Source: Streptomyces sp. ISL-36
GTDB taxonomy: Bacteria > Actinomycetota > Actinomycetes > Streptomycetales > Streptomycetaceae
DNA: 44,104 nt
Direction of reading: 5' to 3'
NCBI RefSeq assembly: GCF_018614205.1
Contig: NZ_JAGGOS010000052.1
Location: 1-44,104 of the forward strand
Each line of letters begins with the position of its first letter. Position 1 is the stretch's first letter. The position numbers were made by a program, and so were the translations under genes. The notes under the pieces are model-generated. The model made no database searches, was not told the origin of the DNA, and was given only the letters and a program-made list of their open reading frames with translations. Below are positions 24,184 to 33,414 of the stretch, piece by piece.

Positions 24184-24882
24184 ATGAGCGCATGGTTGCG
24201 AGACGAGACCCCCCTGAGCCCCGCCCGGAGCGACACCGACGAGCGGCGGAGCGACCGGCCCGACATCTTCCGCTTCCTGCGCGACCGGGACGAGGGGCAC
24301 CACACCGCGCGGGTCACCGCCGCGGGGGCCGGATGGCTCGCCTCCGCCGCCGCGTATCCGCGCTCCACGCTCGCGCTCTGGGAGGGCCGCCCGACCGCCC
24401 CCGCCGTCCTCCCGTGCGGGACCGTCTTCGACGTCGTGAACGTGGACACGACCTTCGGGCGGCGGATGCTCGACCGGCTCTGGTCGGAGGGCCCGGGCTC
24501 CGGGCCCGTCGCCGTCCACCGGGGCCGGATGCTGCTCTTCGCCGCACCCGGAACGGCGCAGCGGTTACCGTCCCTGCTCGACTGGGAGGTGAGGGTCCCC
24601 CCGGGACGAAGTCCGAGGGGGAGGGGAGACGCCGTCCCGCCGCCGCTCTGCCACGGCACCGGCGACGCCGTGACCATCCCGGCGCTCACCCCGACGGAGG
24701 CCTCCGGCGCCCGCTGGGTGGTGGCCCCCGACACCCGCCATCCATGGCTCCCGGGGCCCGAGGTCATGCTCTGGGCCTGTGTCCGGGCCGTCCGCGCCGC
24801 CTCCGCTGCCGACGTGCGGGTATCGATTTTTCCTCCCGCCGATCAGGATGCTAAGGTCTACGACGTCAGCAGGCGCCGCTAG
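24184..24882 (+). CDS. primase/polymerase-N-like protein with TTA codon and repeat insertion
   Basis: Encodes 232 residues. Landmarks AGAGWLASAAAYPRSTLALW, PCGTVFDVVNV, GPVAVHRGRMLLFAAPGTAQRLP, LCHGTGDAVTIP and RWVVAPDTRHPWLPG define a Streptomyces family often labelled primase/polymerase N-terminal; a shorter relative is at 14597. Codon 128 (24565-24567) is TTA, so expression may need bldA tRNA. Residues about 137-150 (EVRVPPGRSPRGRG) are encoded by an inserted palindromic repeat (24595-24622) in frame. The last 20 or so codons have poor codon bias and run through the promoter and first ten bases of tRNA-Lys, so the true C-terminus may have been lost. Catalytic residues are not identifiable; the gene may be decaying. 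Confidence 0.7.
   Translation: MSAWLRDETPLSPARSDTDERRSDRPDIFRFLRDRDEGHHTARVTAAGAGWLASAAAYPRSTLALWEGRPTAPAVLPCGTVFDVVNVDTTFGRRMLDRLWSEGPGSGPVAVHRGRMLLFAAPGTAQRLPSLLDWEVRVPPGRSPRGRGDAVPPPLCHGTGDAVTIPALTPTEASGARWVVAPDTRHPWLPGPEVMLWACVRAVRAASAADVRVSIFPPADQDAKVYDVSRRR
24595..24622. repeat. short palindromic element inserted in frame
   Basis: Contains TCCCCC, GGGAC, GAA, GTCC and GAGGGGGA, which fold into a hairpin (CCCCC with GGGGG, GGAC with GTCC). It matches the element at 17292-17319. It lies within the gene at 24184 without breaking its frame, at a point where the family otherwise continues directly from LDWE to the PPPLCHG motif. Confidence 0.6.
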
Positions 24883-24953
24883 CTCAGTTGGTTAGAGCAG
24901 CTGACTCTTAATCAGCGGGTCCGGGGTTCGAGTCCCTGGCGGCGCACAGACGG
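24865..24953 (+). repeat. 89-bp exact direct repeat containing tRNA-Lys, copy 1
   Basis: Eight bases upstream (GTCAGCAG), the entire tRNA and seven bases downstream (CAGACGG) are identical to 35804-35892. The similarity continues imperfectly into the terminator hairpins. Confidence 0.9.
24873..24946 (+). tRNA. tRNA-Lys (CTT), copy 1
   Basis: Acceptor GCGCCGC (24873-24879) pairs with GCGGCGC (24939-24945). The anticodon stem GCTGA/TCAGC encloses CTCTTAA with anticodon CTT at 24907-24909, and the T-arm contains GGTTCGAGTCC. The 74 bases are identical to the copy at 35812. CCA is not encoded. The first ten bases overlap the end of the open frame from 24184. Confidence 0.97.
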
Positions 24954-24957
24954 GAAA

Positions 24958-24985
24958 AGCCCCTCGCGGAAGCGAGGGGCTTTTT
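24958..24985 (+). terminator. tRNA-Lys copy 1 terminator
   Basis: AGCCCCTCGC pairs with GCGAGGGGCT around a GGAA tetraloop and is followed by TTTT: a classic intrinsic terminator. Confidence 0.92.
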
Positions 24986-25001
24986 CGTGCGCCCGGGGCT
25001 T

Positions 25002-26270
25002 TCAGGGGCGGGCGTCCGGATCGACCGTCACCTTCACCGTCCACACGCCCGCGCGCGTCCGGTCCACCACCTCCACCCGGGTGCCCTCCCCCGGCACCGT
25101 GAAGGTCTCCCCGACACCCAGCGGGGCGTCCGCGAGCGGTGGGTACACCGAGCGGTCCCAGCAGGCCTCGGTGCTCGGATGGGTGTCCACGACCTCGACC
25201 GGCCCGTCCCCGGACGCCGCCTCGTTCCGTACGCGGTAGATCAGCACACCCTCCGTACAAGTGTCCCGGTCGTTCCCGGTCGAGCCGCGTGCCTCGATCG
25301 CCAGCACGCTGCCCGGCCCCGTCCGTACGACCGCGAGCCGGGTGCCGACCGTGCCGCCGGCCACCGGTGCCGCCGCCAGTGGCTCCAGGCTGAGCAGGCG
25401 GGTGCCCGCACCCTGGATGCACCTCACCTGGCGGGGCTCCAGCCAGCCCAGCTTCCACTTGTGCCAGCCGAAGAGGTCCGGGGCGAGGCCGAACTGGCTT
25501 CCCATGACGTCCCAGTCCCCCACATGGGTGTCCCAGTCCCCCTTGCCGTCGGTCGGCCGGTGGTAGAGGTCCGGCAGGTCGAAGACGTGCCCGGTCTCGT
25601 GGGCCAGGACGTTCCGGTCCGGCGGGTGCCGTTCGAAGACCGTGACGACCCGCTTGATCTCCGTGCCGTCCACCGTCAGCGGGTGCTCCAGGTTGACGAC
25701 CTTCGTGGCGTCGGAGTCGACGCCCGGCGCGTCCGGGTCGGCCACGAGGTAGACGATGTCGTACCGCGAGAAGTCGACCTTGTCGTCCGCCGCCGCGAGC
25801 GCGTCGCGCAGGTACGCGGTGCGCTTTCCGGCCTCCCAGTCGCGCCGTATGGCGTACGCGGTGGAGGTGCGCGGCATCCGGGTCCACTCCGGCCGCGGGT
25901 GCGGCTGGAGCACGAAGCGTCCGTAGGAGGCCCGCCGGAAGAAGTCGCTCGTGCCGGGGAAGTGGTCGGCGGCCAGCTCCTCGGGGGCGGTCAGCGGGGC
26001 GGAGTCCGGGAAGGACAGGAAGATCATGACGGCGTCGAGGGAGCGGCTGGGCTTCGGGTAGGAGCCGTTCCAGGTGTCCAGGCCCAGGGAGTGGTGGGCG
26101 GCGGTACGGGGCAGGGCGCAGGGGCCGCCCGAGGGGGCGCCCACGGCGGGGCCCGCCACGAGCCCGGTCGCGGCGAGCGCCACGAGGGAGGTGAACGCCG
26201 CCGCTCCGGCACGGAGCCGGGCACGCTCCACTCCCCCGGCCACTCCCTCGGGTGTCTGCTGACCCCTCAC
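25002..26270 (-). CDS. secreted M6-type (immune inhibitor A-like) metalloprotease
   Basis: Encodes 422 residues from a GTG at 26270, five bases after GGAGG. A long N-region and hydrophobic stretch (about residues 15-42) form a signal peptide ending near VGA. The zinc site HETGH (224-228) lies in LAHETGHVFDLPDLY, giving HExxHxxxxxD, and the GDWDVMG motif with the Met-turn about 25 residues later is typical of M6 peptidases. The mature protein starts with the LDTWNGSYPKPSRSLDAVMIFLSFPD region common to the family. It should degrade extracellular protein. It is divergent from cdgA across a 354-bp gap. Calcium or prodomain handling cannot be judged. Confidence 0.88.
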   Translation of the reverse strand: MRGQQTPEGVAGGVERARLRAGAAAFTSLVALAATGLVAGPAVGAPSGGPCALPRTAAHHSLGLDTWNGSYPKPSRSLDAVMIFLSFPDSAPLTAPEELAADHFPGTSDFFRRASYGRFVLQPHPRPEWTRMPRTSTAYAIRRDWEAGKRTAYLRDALAAADDKVDFSRYDIVYLVADPDAPGVDSDATKVVNLEHPLTVDGTEIKRVVTVFERHPPDRNVLAHETGHVFDLPDLYHRPTDGKGDWDTHVGDWDVMGSQFGLAPDLFGWHKWKLGWLEPRQVRCIQGAGTRLLSLEPLAAAPVAGGTVGTRLAVVRTGPGSVLAIEARGSTGNDRDTCTEGVLIYRVRNEAASGDGPVEVVDTHPSTEACWDRSVYPPLADAPLGVGETFTVPGEGTRVEVVDRTRAGVWTVKVTVDPDARP

Positions 26271-26624
26271 GTAGACCTCCGGCTCCGGATTGCGGGACAC
26301 CTCACCCACCTTGTGATGGTTTGCGGTATTTCGCACTTTTCCGTTGCCCCAGTCGAGTGAGCGGGCGACACGGCGTCGACGCGACACGAGCCCCCCGCGA
26401 CTCACGGAACGTCACAATCGGTCAGGCCGTCATCGTCCCGTGTCAGACCCGCGCAGAAACGATCGGGCAGAGTGGGCGGCGGGGCGGCTCACCGCCCTCG
26501 TGGGGCGTGAAGGCGTCCACGGAGCTGGAACGGCCCCCGGGCCAGCCTCTATGATCGGCACACTTTCCTTGGCCGACCATCCCGACCACGTCTGTACGGC
26601 CCGACTGCACTACGGGAGCGAGCG
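26271..26624. promoter_or_regulatory. 354-bp divergent region between protease and cdgA
   Basis: No gene is evident. It must carry promoters in both directions. An AT-richer patch lies near 26310-26345 on the protease side. On the cdgA side is TCACAATCGGTCA (26412-26424), which has both outer half-sites of the BldD consensus. Confidence 0.6.
26412..26424. promoter_or_regulatory. candidate BldD operator upstream of cdgA
   Basis: TCACAATCGGTCA fits TnAC-5-GTnA, the outer half-sites of the BldD consensus TnACnCWGnGTnA. The central C and G are not matched. It lies about 200 bp before the start codon. cdgA is a known BldD target in S. coelicolor. Confidence 0.4.
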
Positions 26625-28601
26625 GTGAGCGGAACCCCCGAAGGACCGGTGCACACCCAGCTCTCGCCACCATGGGAGCCCACGCCCGCGGTTACGGAGC
26701 GTCACCAGGGCGCCTCGCTCGACGAGGAGCGCGCCGCGGAACGCCCCGAGGGCGGCCACCACGCCGTGCAGGACGCTGTGCAGGACGCCGTGCACGGAGC
26801 AGCCCAGGAAGGCATCCGCGCCGCCGATCGGCGCGCCACCGAAGTCGCCGACTACCGCGCCGCCTTCCGCGCCGCCCAGCTGGCCATGGCCGTCGTCGAC
26901 CAGGACGGCCTCGTCGTCTCCGCCAACGACGCGCTCGGCGCCCTCTTCGGCACCGAGGCCGGCGCGCTCCGGGAGCAGGCCGCCGCCGACCTCGTCGACC
27001 TCGCCTCCGACGGCCGCACCTGGCACGCGTACCGCGAAGTGCTGCGCGGCCGCCGCTCCCGCTTCCGCTGCACCCGCCGGCTCAAGCACCCCGACGGGCG
27101 CTCGCTCTGGGCCGAGGTCACCGTCTCCCCCGTCCCCGACAGCCGTCGGGTGCTGCTCTCGATCGCCGACATCAGCGACCGGCGCGAGCTGCAGGCGCGG
27201 CTGCGCCATCTCCAGATGCACGACCCGGTGACCCGGCTGCCCAATCGCACGCTCTTCTTCGAGCGGCTCTCGGCCGCTCTGGAGACCGCCTCGCAGGACG
27301 ACCCGGCCGACGGGACGGAGATCGGATCGTCGTACGAGTCGTACGGGCATGGCGGAACAGGGCGGATCGGTCTCTGCTACCTCGACCTCGACGGCTTCAA
27401 GGCGGTCAACGACACGATGGGACACCGGGTCGGCGACCGGCTTCTCGCCGCCGTGGCCGCCCGGTTGACCGAGTGCGCGGACAGCGACGGGTACACCAGG
27501 AGCGGCGGGCACCTGGTGGCTCGGCTCGGCGGCGACGAGTTCGCGATCCTCGTCGAGGAGTCCACGGGCACGGAACAGCTCGCGGATCTGGCCCAGTCGG
27601 TGCTCTGCGCGCTTCAGCAGCCCTTCGACCTGGCCGGCCAGCGGCTCTCGGTCTCGGCGTCGATCGGGGTGGTGGAGCGGGGCGCCCGTGGCACCACGGC
27701 GACCTGTCTGATGCAGGCCGCCGACACCACGCTGTACTGGGCGAAGGCGGACGGCAAGGCCCGCTGGACCCTCTTCGACCCCGAGCGCAACGCGCACCGG
27801 ATGACGCGGCAGGCACTCTCCTCGACGCTGCGACCGGCGGTGGAGCGCGGGGAGTTCGCGCTGGAGTACCAGCCGCTGGTGGGGATGGCGGACGGGGCGG
27901 TGCGCGGAGTGGAGGCGCTGGTGCGCTGGAACCACCCGCAGTTCGGGACGCTTGCGCCGAATCGGTTCGTCGGTATCGCCGAGGAGGACGGCTCGATCGT
28001 CGAACTGGGGCGGTGGGTGCTGCGGACGGCGTGCCGCCAGGCCCGGCAGTGGCAGATGGACCATCCGCGCCGGCGACCGCTCTTCGTGAGCGTCAACGTG
28101 GCGGTGCGTCAGGTCTGGGATTCGGACCTGGTGGCGGACGTCGCGGGGATCCTCGCCGAGACCGGTCTCGCCCCGCACCTGCTGCAGTTGGAGCTGACCG
28201 AGTCCGCGGTGATGGGCTCGGCGGGCCGCCCGCTCCAGGCGCTCCAGGCGCTGAGCGACATGGGGGTGCAGATCGCGATCGACGACTTCGGCACGGGCTA
28301 CTCGAACCTGGCGTATCTGAGCCGGCTGCCGGTGTCGGTCCTGAAGCTGGACGGATCGTTCGTCCGGGGCTTCCAGGACGAGGCGCACGCCAACCCGGCG
28401 GACGAGCTGATCGTGGAGGCCCTGGTGCAGCTGGCCCACCGGCTGGGGCTCACGGTCACCGCCGAGTGCGTGGAGACCTCGGGGCAGGCGACCCGGCTGC
28501 GCCGCATCGGCTGTGACACGGGGCAGGGCTGGCTCTACTCGCGCGCGGTGACCCCGGACCGTATCGCGCAACTGCTCGGGGCCGCTCCGCTGCCGGTGTG
28601 A
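26625..28601 (+). CDS. cdgA: CdgA-like PAS-GGDEF-EAL cyclic-di-GMP protein
   Basis: Encodes 658 residues from a GTG at 26625. A variable N-terminus is followed by PAS (about 75-190), GGDEF (about 200-385; intact GGDEF at 302-306 preceded by YLDLDGFKAVND) and EAL (about 400-650; EAL at 430-432). The EAL metal and catalytic motifs are present: ELTES, IDDFGTGYSNL, KLDGSF, AECVET and QGWLYSRA. Both halves look enzymatically competent, so it may make and/or degrade cyclic di-GMP. No membrane segment is seen, so it is cytosolic. Domain order, neighbourhood and the BldD-like upstream site match CdgA, which influences the timing of development in S. coelicolor. The pGpG product would be cleared by Orn (2208). 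Confidence 0.88.
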   Translation: MSGTPEGPVHTQLSPPWEPTPAVTERHQGASLDEERAAERPEGGHHAVQDAVQDAVHGAAQEGIRAADRRATEVADYRAAFRAAQLAMAVVDQDGLVVSANDALGALFGTEAGALREQAAADLVDLASDGRTWHAYREVLRGRRSRFRCTRRLKHPDGRSLWAEVTVSPVPDSRRVLLSIADISDRRELQARLRHLQMHDPVTRLPNRTLFFERLSAALETASQDDPADGTEIGSSYESYGHGGTGRIGLCYLDLDGFKAVNDTMGHRVGDRLLAAVAARLTECADSDGYTRSGGHLVARLGGDEFAILVEESTGTEQLADLAQSVLCALQQPFDLAGQRLSVSASIGVVERGARGTTATCLMQAADTTLYWAKADGKARWTLFDPERNAHRMTRQALSSTLRPAVERGEFALEYQPLVGMADGAVRGVEALVRWNHPQFGTLAPNRFVGIAEEDGSIVELGRWVLRTACRQARQWQMDHPRRRPLFVSVNVAVRQVWDSDLVADVAGILAETGLAPHLLQLELTESAVMGSAGRPLQALQALSDMGVQIAIDDFGTGYSNLAYLSRLPVSVLKLDGSFVRGFQDEAHANPADELIVEALVQLAHRLGLTVTAECVETSGQATRLRRIGCDTGQGWLYSRAVTPDRIAQLLGAAPLPV

Positions 28602-28619
28602 GCCGGTGAAGGGCGTGGA

Positions 28620-28657
28620 ACCGCCCCCGGCCGGAGGGACATCCGGGCGGGGGCGGT
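28620..28657. terminator. bidirectional terminator between cdgA and chitinase
   Basis: ACCGCCCCCG (28620-28629) pairs perfectly with CGGGGGCGGT (28648-28657) in the 92-bp gap between these convergent genes. Confidence 0.75.
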
Positions 28658-28693
28658 GGTCATGAGCGACCCGTCACGGGGCCGGTGGTGCGG

Positions 28694-30415
<1,722 letters not shown>

Positions 30416-30486
30416 GAGCGGCCTCCGGAGGGGTGCGCGGTACAGGCGATGGAGCAGTGATAGCGCCCGGGTGAACAGCGCGTCAA

Positions 30487-30498
30487 TGGTCTGAACCA
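30487..30498. promoter_or_regulatory. DasR-type dre-like site 1 of the chitinase promoter
   Basis: TGGTCTGAACCA is close to the dre palindrome TGGTCTAGACCA (ten of twelve) and lies 72 bp before the GTG. It forms a pair with the element at 30505, as in the direct repeats known from Streptomyces chi promoters. Confidence 0.65.
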
Positions 30499-30504
30499 GA
30501 TTGA

Positions 30505-30516
30505 GGACTAGACCAA
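30505..30516. promoter_or_regulatory. DasR-type dre-like site 2 of the chitinase promoter
   Basis: The reverse strand reads TTGGTCTAGTCC, very close to the dre consensus TGGTCTAGTCCA used for chi and nag genes. It is 18 bp from the first site, about two helical turns. Confidence 0.75.
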
Positions 30517-30560
30517 TTGACAGGAGAAAGCCCTTGTCAGAGCGGTGCACAGCACAGAAG

Positions 30561-30591
30561 AACCGCTCGCCACCACAGGTGACGAGCGGTT
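30561..30591 (-). terminator. terminator of the LLM oxidoreductase gene
   Basis: AACCGCTCG (30561-30569) pairs with CGAGCGGTT (30583-30591), with an inner CACC/GGTG pair. Read on the reverse strand it is followed by CTTCTGT, and it lies 69 bp past the LLM gene stop codon, between that gene and the chitinase promoter. Confidence 0.75.
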
Positions 30592-30660
30592 TAAGGTTCA
30601 CTTAGGGATCTTCGGGCGGGTCGTTCGAGACTGAACCAACCGGCCCCGGAGCTCCAGGTT

Positions 30661-31740
30661 CTACTCGGCCGGAACGACTCCGTCCGGCAGTCCGTACGCG
30701 TCCGCGATCAACTCGTAGCTGCGCAGCCGGACATCACCGCCGTGCGCGTTGGCCGTGATCATCAGCTCGTCGGCGCCGGTCCGCTTACGCAGATCGTCCA
30801 GACCCGTCCGCACCTCGTCCGCCGTCCCGTGGACGACGTTGGCCAGCCAGCCGCTCACGAAGTCCCGCTCGGCCGCGCTGTAGGCGTACGCCTCCGCTTC
30901 CTCCGGCGTCGGGATCAGACCGGGCCGGCCGGTGCGCAGCCGCAGCATCGACAGCGCACCCGTGAGGACCTGACGGCGGGCCTCCTTCGGGTCGTCGTGC
31001 GCCAGCGCGGAGACGCCGATGAGCGCGTACGGCGCGTCGAGCACCTCCGAGGGGCGGAAGGAGTCCCGGTAGAGGTCGAGCGCGGGGAGGGTGTTCTGCG
31101 CGGAGAAGTGGTGGGCGAAGGCGAAGGGCAGACCGAGCATGCCGGCGAGGCGGGCGCTGAAGCCGGAGGAGCCGAGGAGCCAGATCGGGGGGCGGCCCTG
31201 GGAGCCCTGCACCGGTCCGGGCACGGCGTGGATACGGGAGTAGGGGTGCCCGTCGGGGAAGTCGTCGTCCAGGAAGCGGGTCAACTCGGCGAGCTGCTGC
31301 GGGAAGTCGTCCGCACCCTCGCCCAGGGTCTGGGTGCGGCGCAGGGCGGCGGCGGTGGCCCCGTCCGTACCGGGCGCGCGGCCGAGGCCGAGGTCGATCC
31401 GGCCAGGGGCGAACGCCTCCAGGGTGCCGAACTGCTCGGCGATGACCAGTGGGGCGTGGTTGGGCAGCATGACCCCGCCCGAGCCCAGCCGGATGCGGCG
31501 GGTGTGGGCGGCGAGATGAGCCAGGATCACGGCCGGCGAGGAGGAGGCGACACCGGGCATGGAGTGGTGTTCGGCCACCCAGTGGCGGTGGTAGCCGCGC
31601 CGCTCGGCGAGCTTGCTGATCCGGACACTGGTGGCCAGCGCCTGACTCGCGGTCCTCCCGCTGCCGACGGTCACCAGGTCCAGTACGGACAGCGGTACGG
31701 GGGAATCCCCGTGTGCCGTGCCCCGAATCGCGTCGCTCAC
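30661..31740 (-). CDS. LLM-class flavin-dependent oxidoreductase
   Basis: Encodes 359 residues from a GTG at 31740, the usual length of bacterial luciferase-like monooxygenases (TIM barrel, flavin reduced by a partner). Typical family blocks are seen: LSVLDLVTVGSG at strand one, RHWVAEHHSMPGVASSSP, RIRLGSGGVMLPNHAPLVIAEQFGTLE, RIDLGLGRAPGTD, and PPIWLLGSSGFSARLAG. The HHSMPG motif is that of the common Streptomyces alkanal-monooxygenase-like group (MsnO8-type). The substrate is not predictable. It is divergent from ehuB and transcribed alone, with a strong terminator downstream. Confidence 0.92.
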   Translation of the reverse strand: MSDAIRGTAHGDSPVPLSVLDLVTVGSGRTASQALATSVRISKLAERRGYHRHWVAEHHSMPGVASSSPAVILAHLAAHTRRIRLGSGGVMLPNHAPLVIAEQFGTLEAFAPGRIDLGLGRAPGTDGATAAALRRTQTLGEGADDFPQQLAELTRFLDDDFPDGHPYSRIHAVPGPVQGSQGRPPIWLLGSSGFSARLAGMLGLPFAFAHHFSAQNTLPALDLYRDSFRPSEVLDAPYALIGVSALAHDDPKEARRQVLTGALSMLRLRTGRPGLIPTPEEAEAYAYSAAERDFVSGWLANVVHGTADEVRTGLDDLRKRTGADELMITANAHGGDVRLRSYELIADAYGLPDGVVPAE

Positions 31741-31867
31741 CGTTGACGACCCTTCTGCGCAAAAGACGTACGTTCAGGGAAGGGAACAGGAGGGTGTCTC
31801 CGGTTATTCCGTCGGCTCGGCGAAAGTCGCAGGAATGGCCTGAGCGGCTTCGGGTAGCCGCGCGCCC

Positions 31868-32758
31868 ATGGCTCGAACAGCTCGCCCGAGATGGACAGAA
31901 CACATAAATCGCCGCATACTCCTCCTCGGCACCGCCGGGGCGGCCGTCGCGGCGACCGCCGGAACCGCCGGCTGCGCCCGGGTCGCCTCCGGCGACACCC
32001 TCGGCCGGCTCAGATCCCAGCGCACGGTCCGTCTCGGCATCGCAGGCGAAGTGCCCTACGGCTACGTCGACGAACAGGGCGCCTTCACCGGCGAGGCTCC
32101 CGAGCTCGCCCGGGTGATCTTCCAGCGGCTCGGCATCGAACGGGTCCAGCCCGTCGCCACCGACTTCGCCTCGCTCATACCCGGCCTCAACTCCCAGCAG
32201 TTCGACGTCGTCTCGGCCGGGATGTACATCAACAAGGAGCGCTGCGCGCAGGTCCTCTTCGCCGACCCCGAGTACCAGATGCTCGACTCCTTCATCGTCC
32301 GCAAGGGCAACCCGAAGGGGCTGCACTCGTACGAGGACGTGGTCCGCGCCAAGGCGCGCTTCGCCACCGGCAGCGGGTACGCCGAGATCGGCTACGCCGT
32401 GGCCGCCGGCTACCCGGAGAAGGACATCGTGGTCCTCCAGGACCAGGTGGCCGGGCTGAACGCGGTCGAGTCCGGCCGCGTCGACGTCTTCGCCGGCACC
32501 GCCCTCACCGCCCGCTCGGTCGTCCGCAAGTCCACCAGGGCCGAGGCCACCCAACCCTTCGCCGCCGTCGTCGACGGCAGGAAGAAGATCGACGGCGGCG
32601 GCTTCGCCTTCCGCCCGACCGACACCGCCCTGCGGGACGCCTTCAACACCGAGCTGCACAAGATGAAGAAGAGCGGCGAACTCTTCCGGATCCTGCGGCG
32701 CTTCGGCTTCACCGAGGCCGAGATGACCACGCTGACCGCCGAGGAGCTGTGCCGATGA
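31868..32758 (+). CDS. ehuB: ectoine/hydroxyectoine ABC transporter binding lipoprotein EhuB
   Basis: Encodes 296 residues. The N-terminus has twin Arg (15-16, NRRILLLG) and a lipobox TAG-Cys36, suggesting a Tat-exported lipoprotein anchored on the outer face of the membrane. The remainder is a family-3 periplasmic binding fold (VRLGIAGEVPYGYVDEQGAFTGEAPELARVI at the start, QFDVVSAGMYI in the middle). Sequence and gene order B-C-D-A match the Ehu ectoine/hydroxyectoine uptake system of actinobacteria and rhizobia. The ribosome site is weak, so the exact start is uncertain. It overlaps ehuC by four bases. Confidence 0.87.
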   Translation: MARTARPRWTEHINRRILLLGTAGAAVAATAGTAGCARVASGDTLGRLRSQRTVRLGIAGEVPYGYVDEQGAFTGEAPELARVIFQRLGIERVQPVATDFASLIPGLNSQQFDVVSAGMYINKERCAQVLFADPEYQMLDSFIVRKGNPKGLHSYEDVVRAKARFATGSGYAEIGYAVAAGYPEKDIVVLQDQVAGLNAVESGRVDVFAGTALTARSVVRKSTRAEATQPFAAVVDGRKKIDGGGFAFRPTDTALRDAFNTELHKMKKSGELFRILRRFGFTEAEMTTLTAEELCR

Positions 32759-33414
32759 CCGCGGGACTCTGGCAGAACTGGGTCCTGCCCGGCATCTGGA
32801 TCACCCTCCAGCTCCTGATCGCCTCCGCCGCGCTGGGCGCGCTGGTCGCCTTCACCGTCGGCACGGCCCGCACCCACCGCTCCCGCGCCGTCCGCTTCCT
32901 CGCCGGGCTCTACACCGAGGTCTTCCGCGGCACCTCCGCGCTGATCCTGATGTTCTGGCTGTTCTTCGTCCTGCCGCCGCTGGTCGGCTGGCAGCTCGTC
33001 CCGATGTGGGCGGCGATCCTCGCACTCGGACTCTCCTACGGGGCGTACGGCGCCGAGATCGTGCGCGGCGGGCTGAACGCCGTACCGAAGGCGCAGCGCG
33101 AGGCGGGCATCGCGCTCAGCCTCACCCCCTGGCAGCGACTGCGGCTCGTGCTGCTCCCCCAGGCCGTGCCCGAGATGATCCCCTCCTTCTGCAATCTGCT
33201 GGTCGAGCTGCTCAAGGGCACGGCCCTGGTCTCGCTGCTCGGCGTCGGCGACGTGTCCTTCGCCGCCTATCTGGTGCGGCTCGCGACCCAGGAGAGCGGC
33301 GGGATCTACACGGTCACCCTTCTCGTCTACTTCGCGATCGCGCTGGTCATCACCCGCTCGATGAAGGCGCTGGAACGACGGACCAAGGCGAACCTGGGGG
33401 TGGTGGCCAAGTGA
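32755..33414 (+). CDS. ehuC: ectoine ABC transporter permease EhuC
   Basis: Encodes 219 residues with about five membrane helices. It is the His/Glu/Gln-type polar amino-acid permease fold. The EAA-loop motif is clear: REAGIALSLTPWQRLRLVLLPQAVP, preceded by YGAYGAEIVRGGLNAVPK. It starts ATG within ATGA, overlapping ehuB, and its own stop overlaps the ehuD GTG. It should form a heterodimeric channel with EhuD. Confidence 0.9.
   Translation: MTAGLWQNWVLPGIWITLQLLIASAALGALVAFTVGTARTHRSRAVRFLAGLYTEVFRGTSALILMFWLFFVLPPLVGWQLVPMWAAILALGLSYGAYGAEIVRGGLNAVPKAQREAGIALSLTPWQRLRLVLLPQAVPEMIPSFCNLLVELLKGTALVSLLGVGDVSFAAYLVRLATQESGGIYTVTLLVYFAIALVITRSMKALERRTKANLGVVAK

Noticed and set aside
24873..24946. 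tRNA-Lys as an integrative element attachment site
   Set aside because: No integrase, excisionase or phage/plasmid gene between or beside the two tRNA copies; the intervening genes look like ordinary chromosome.
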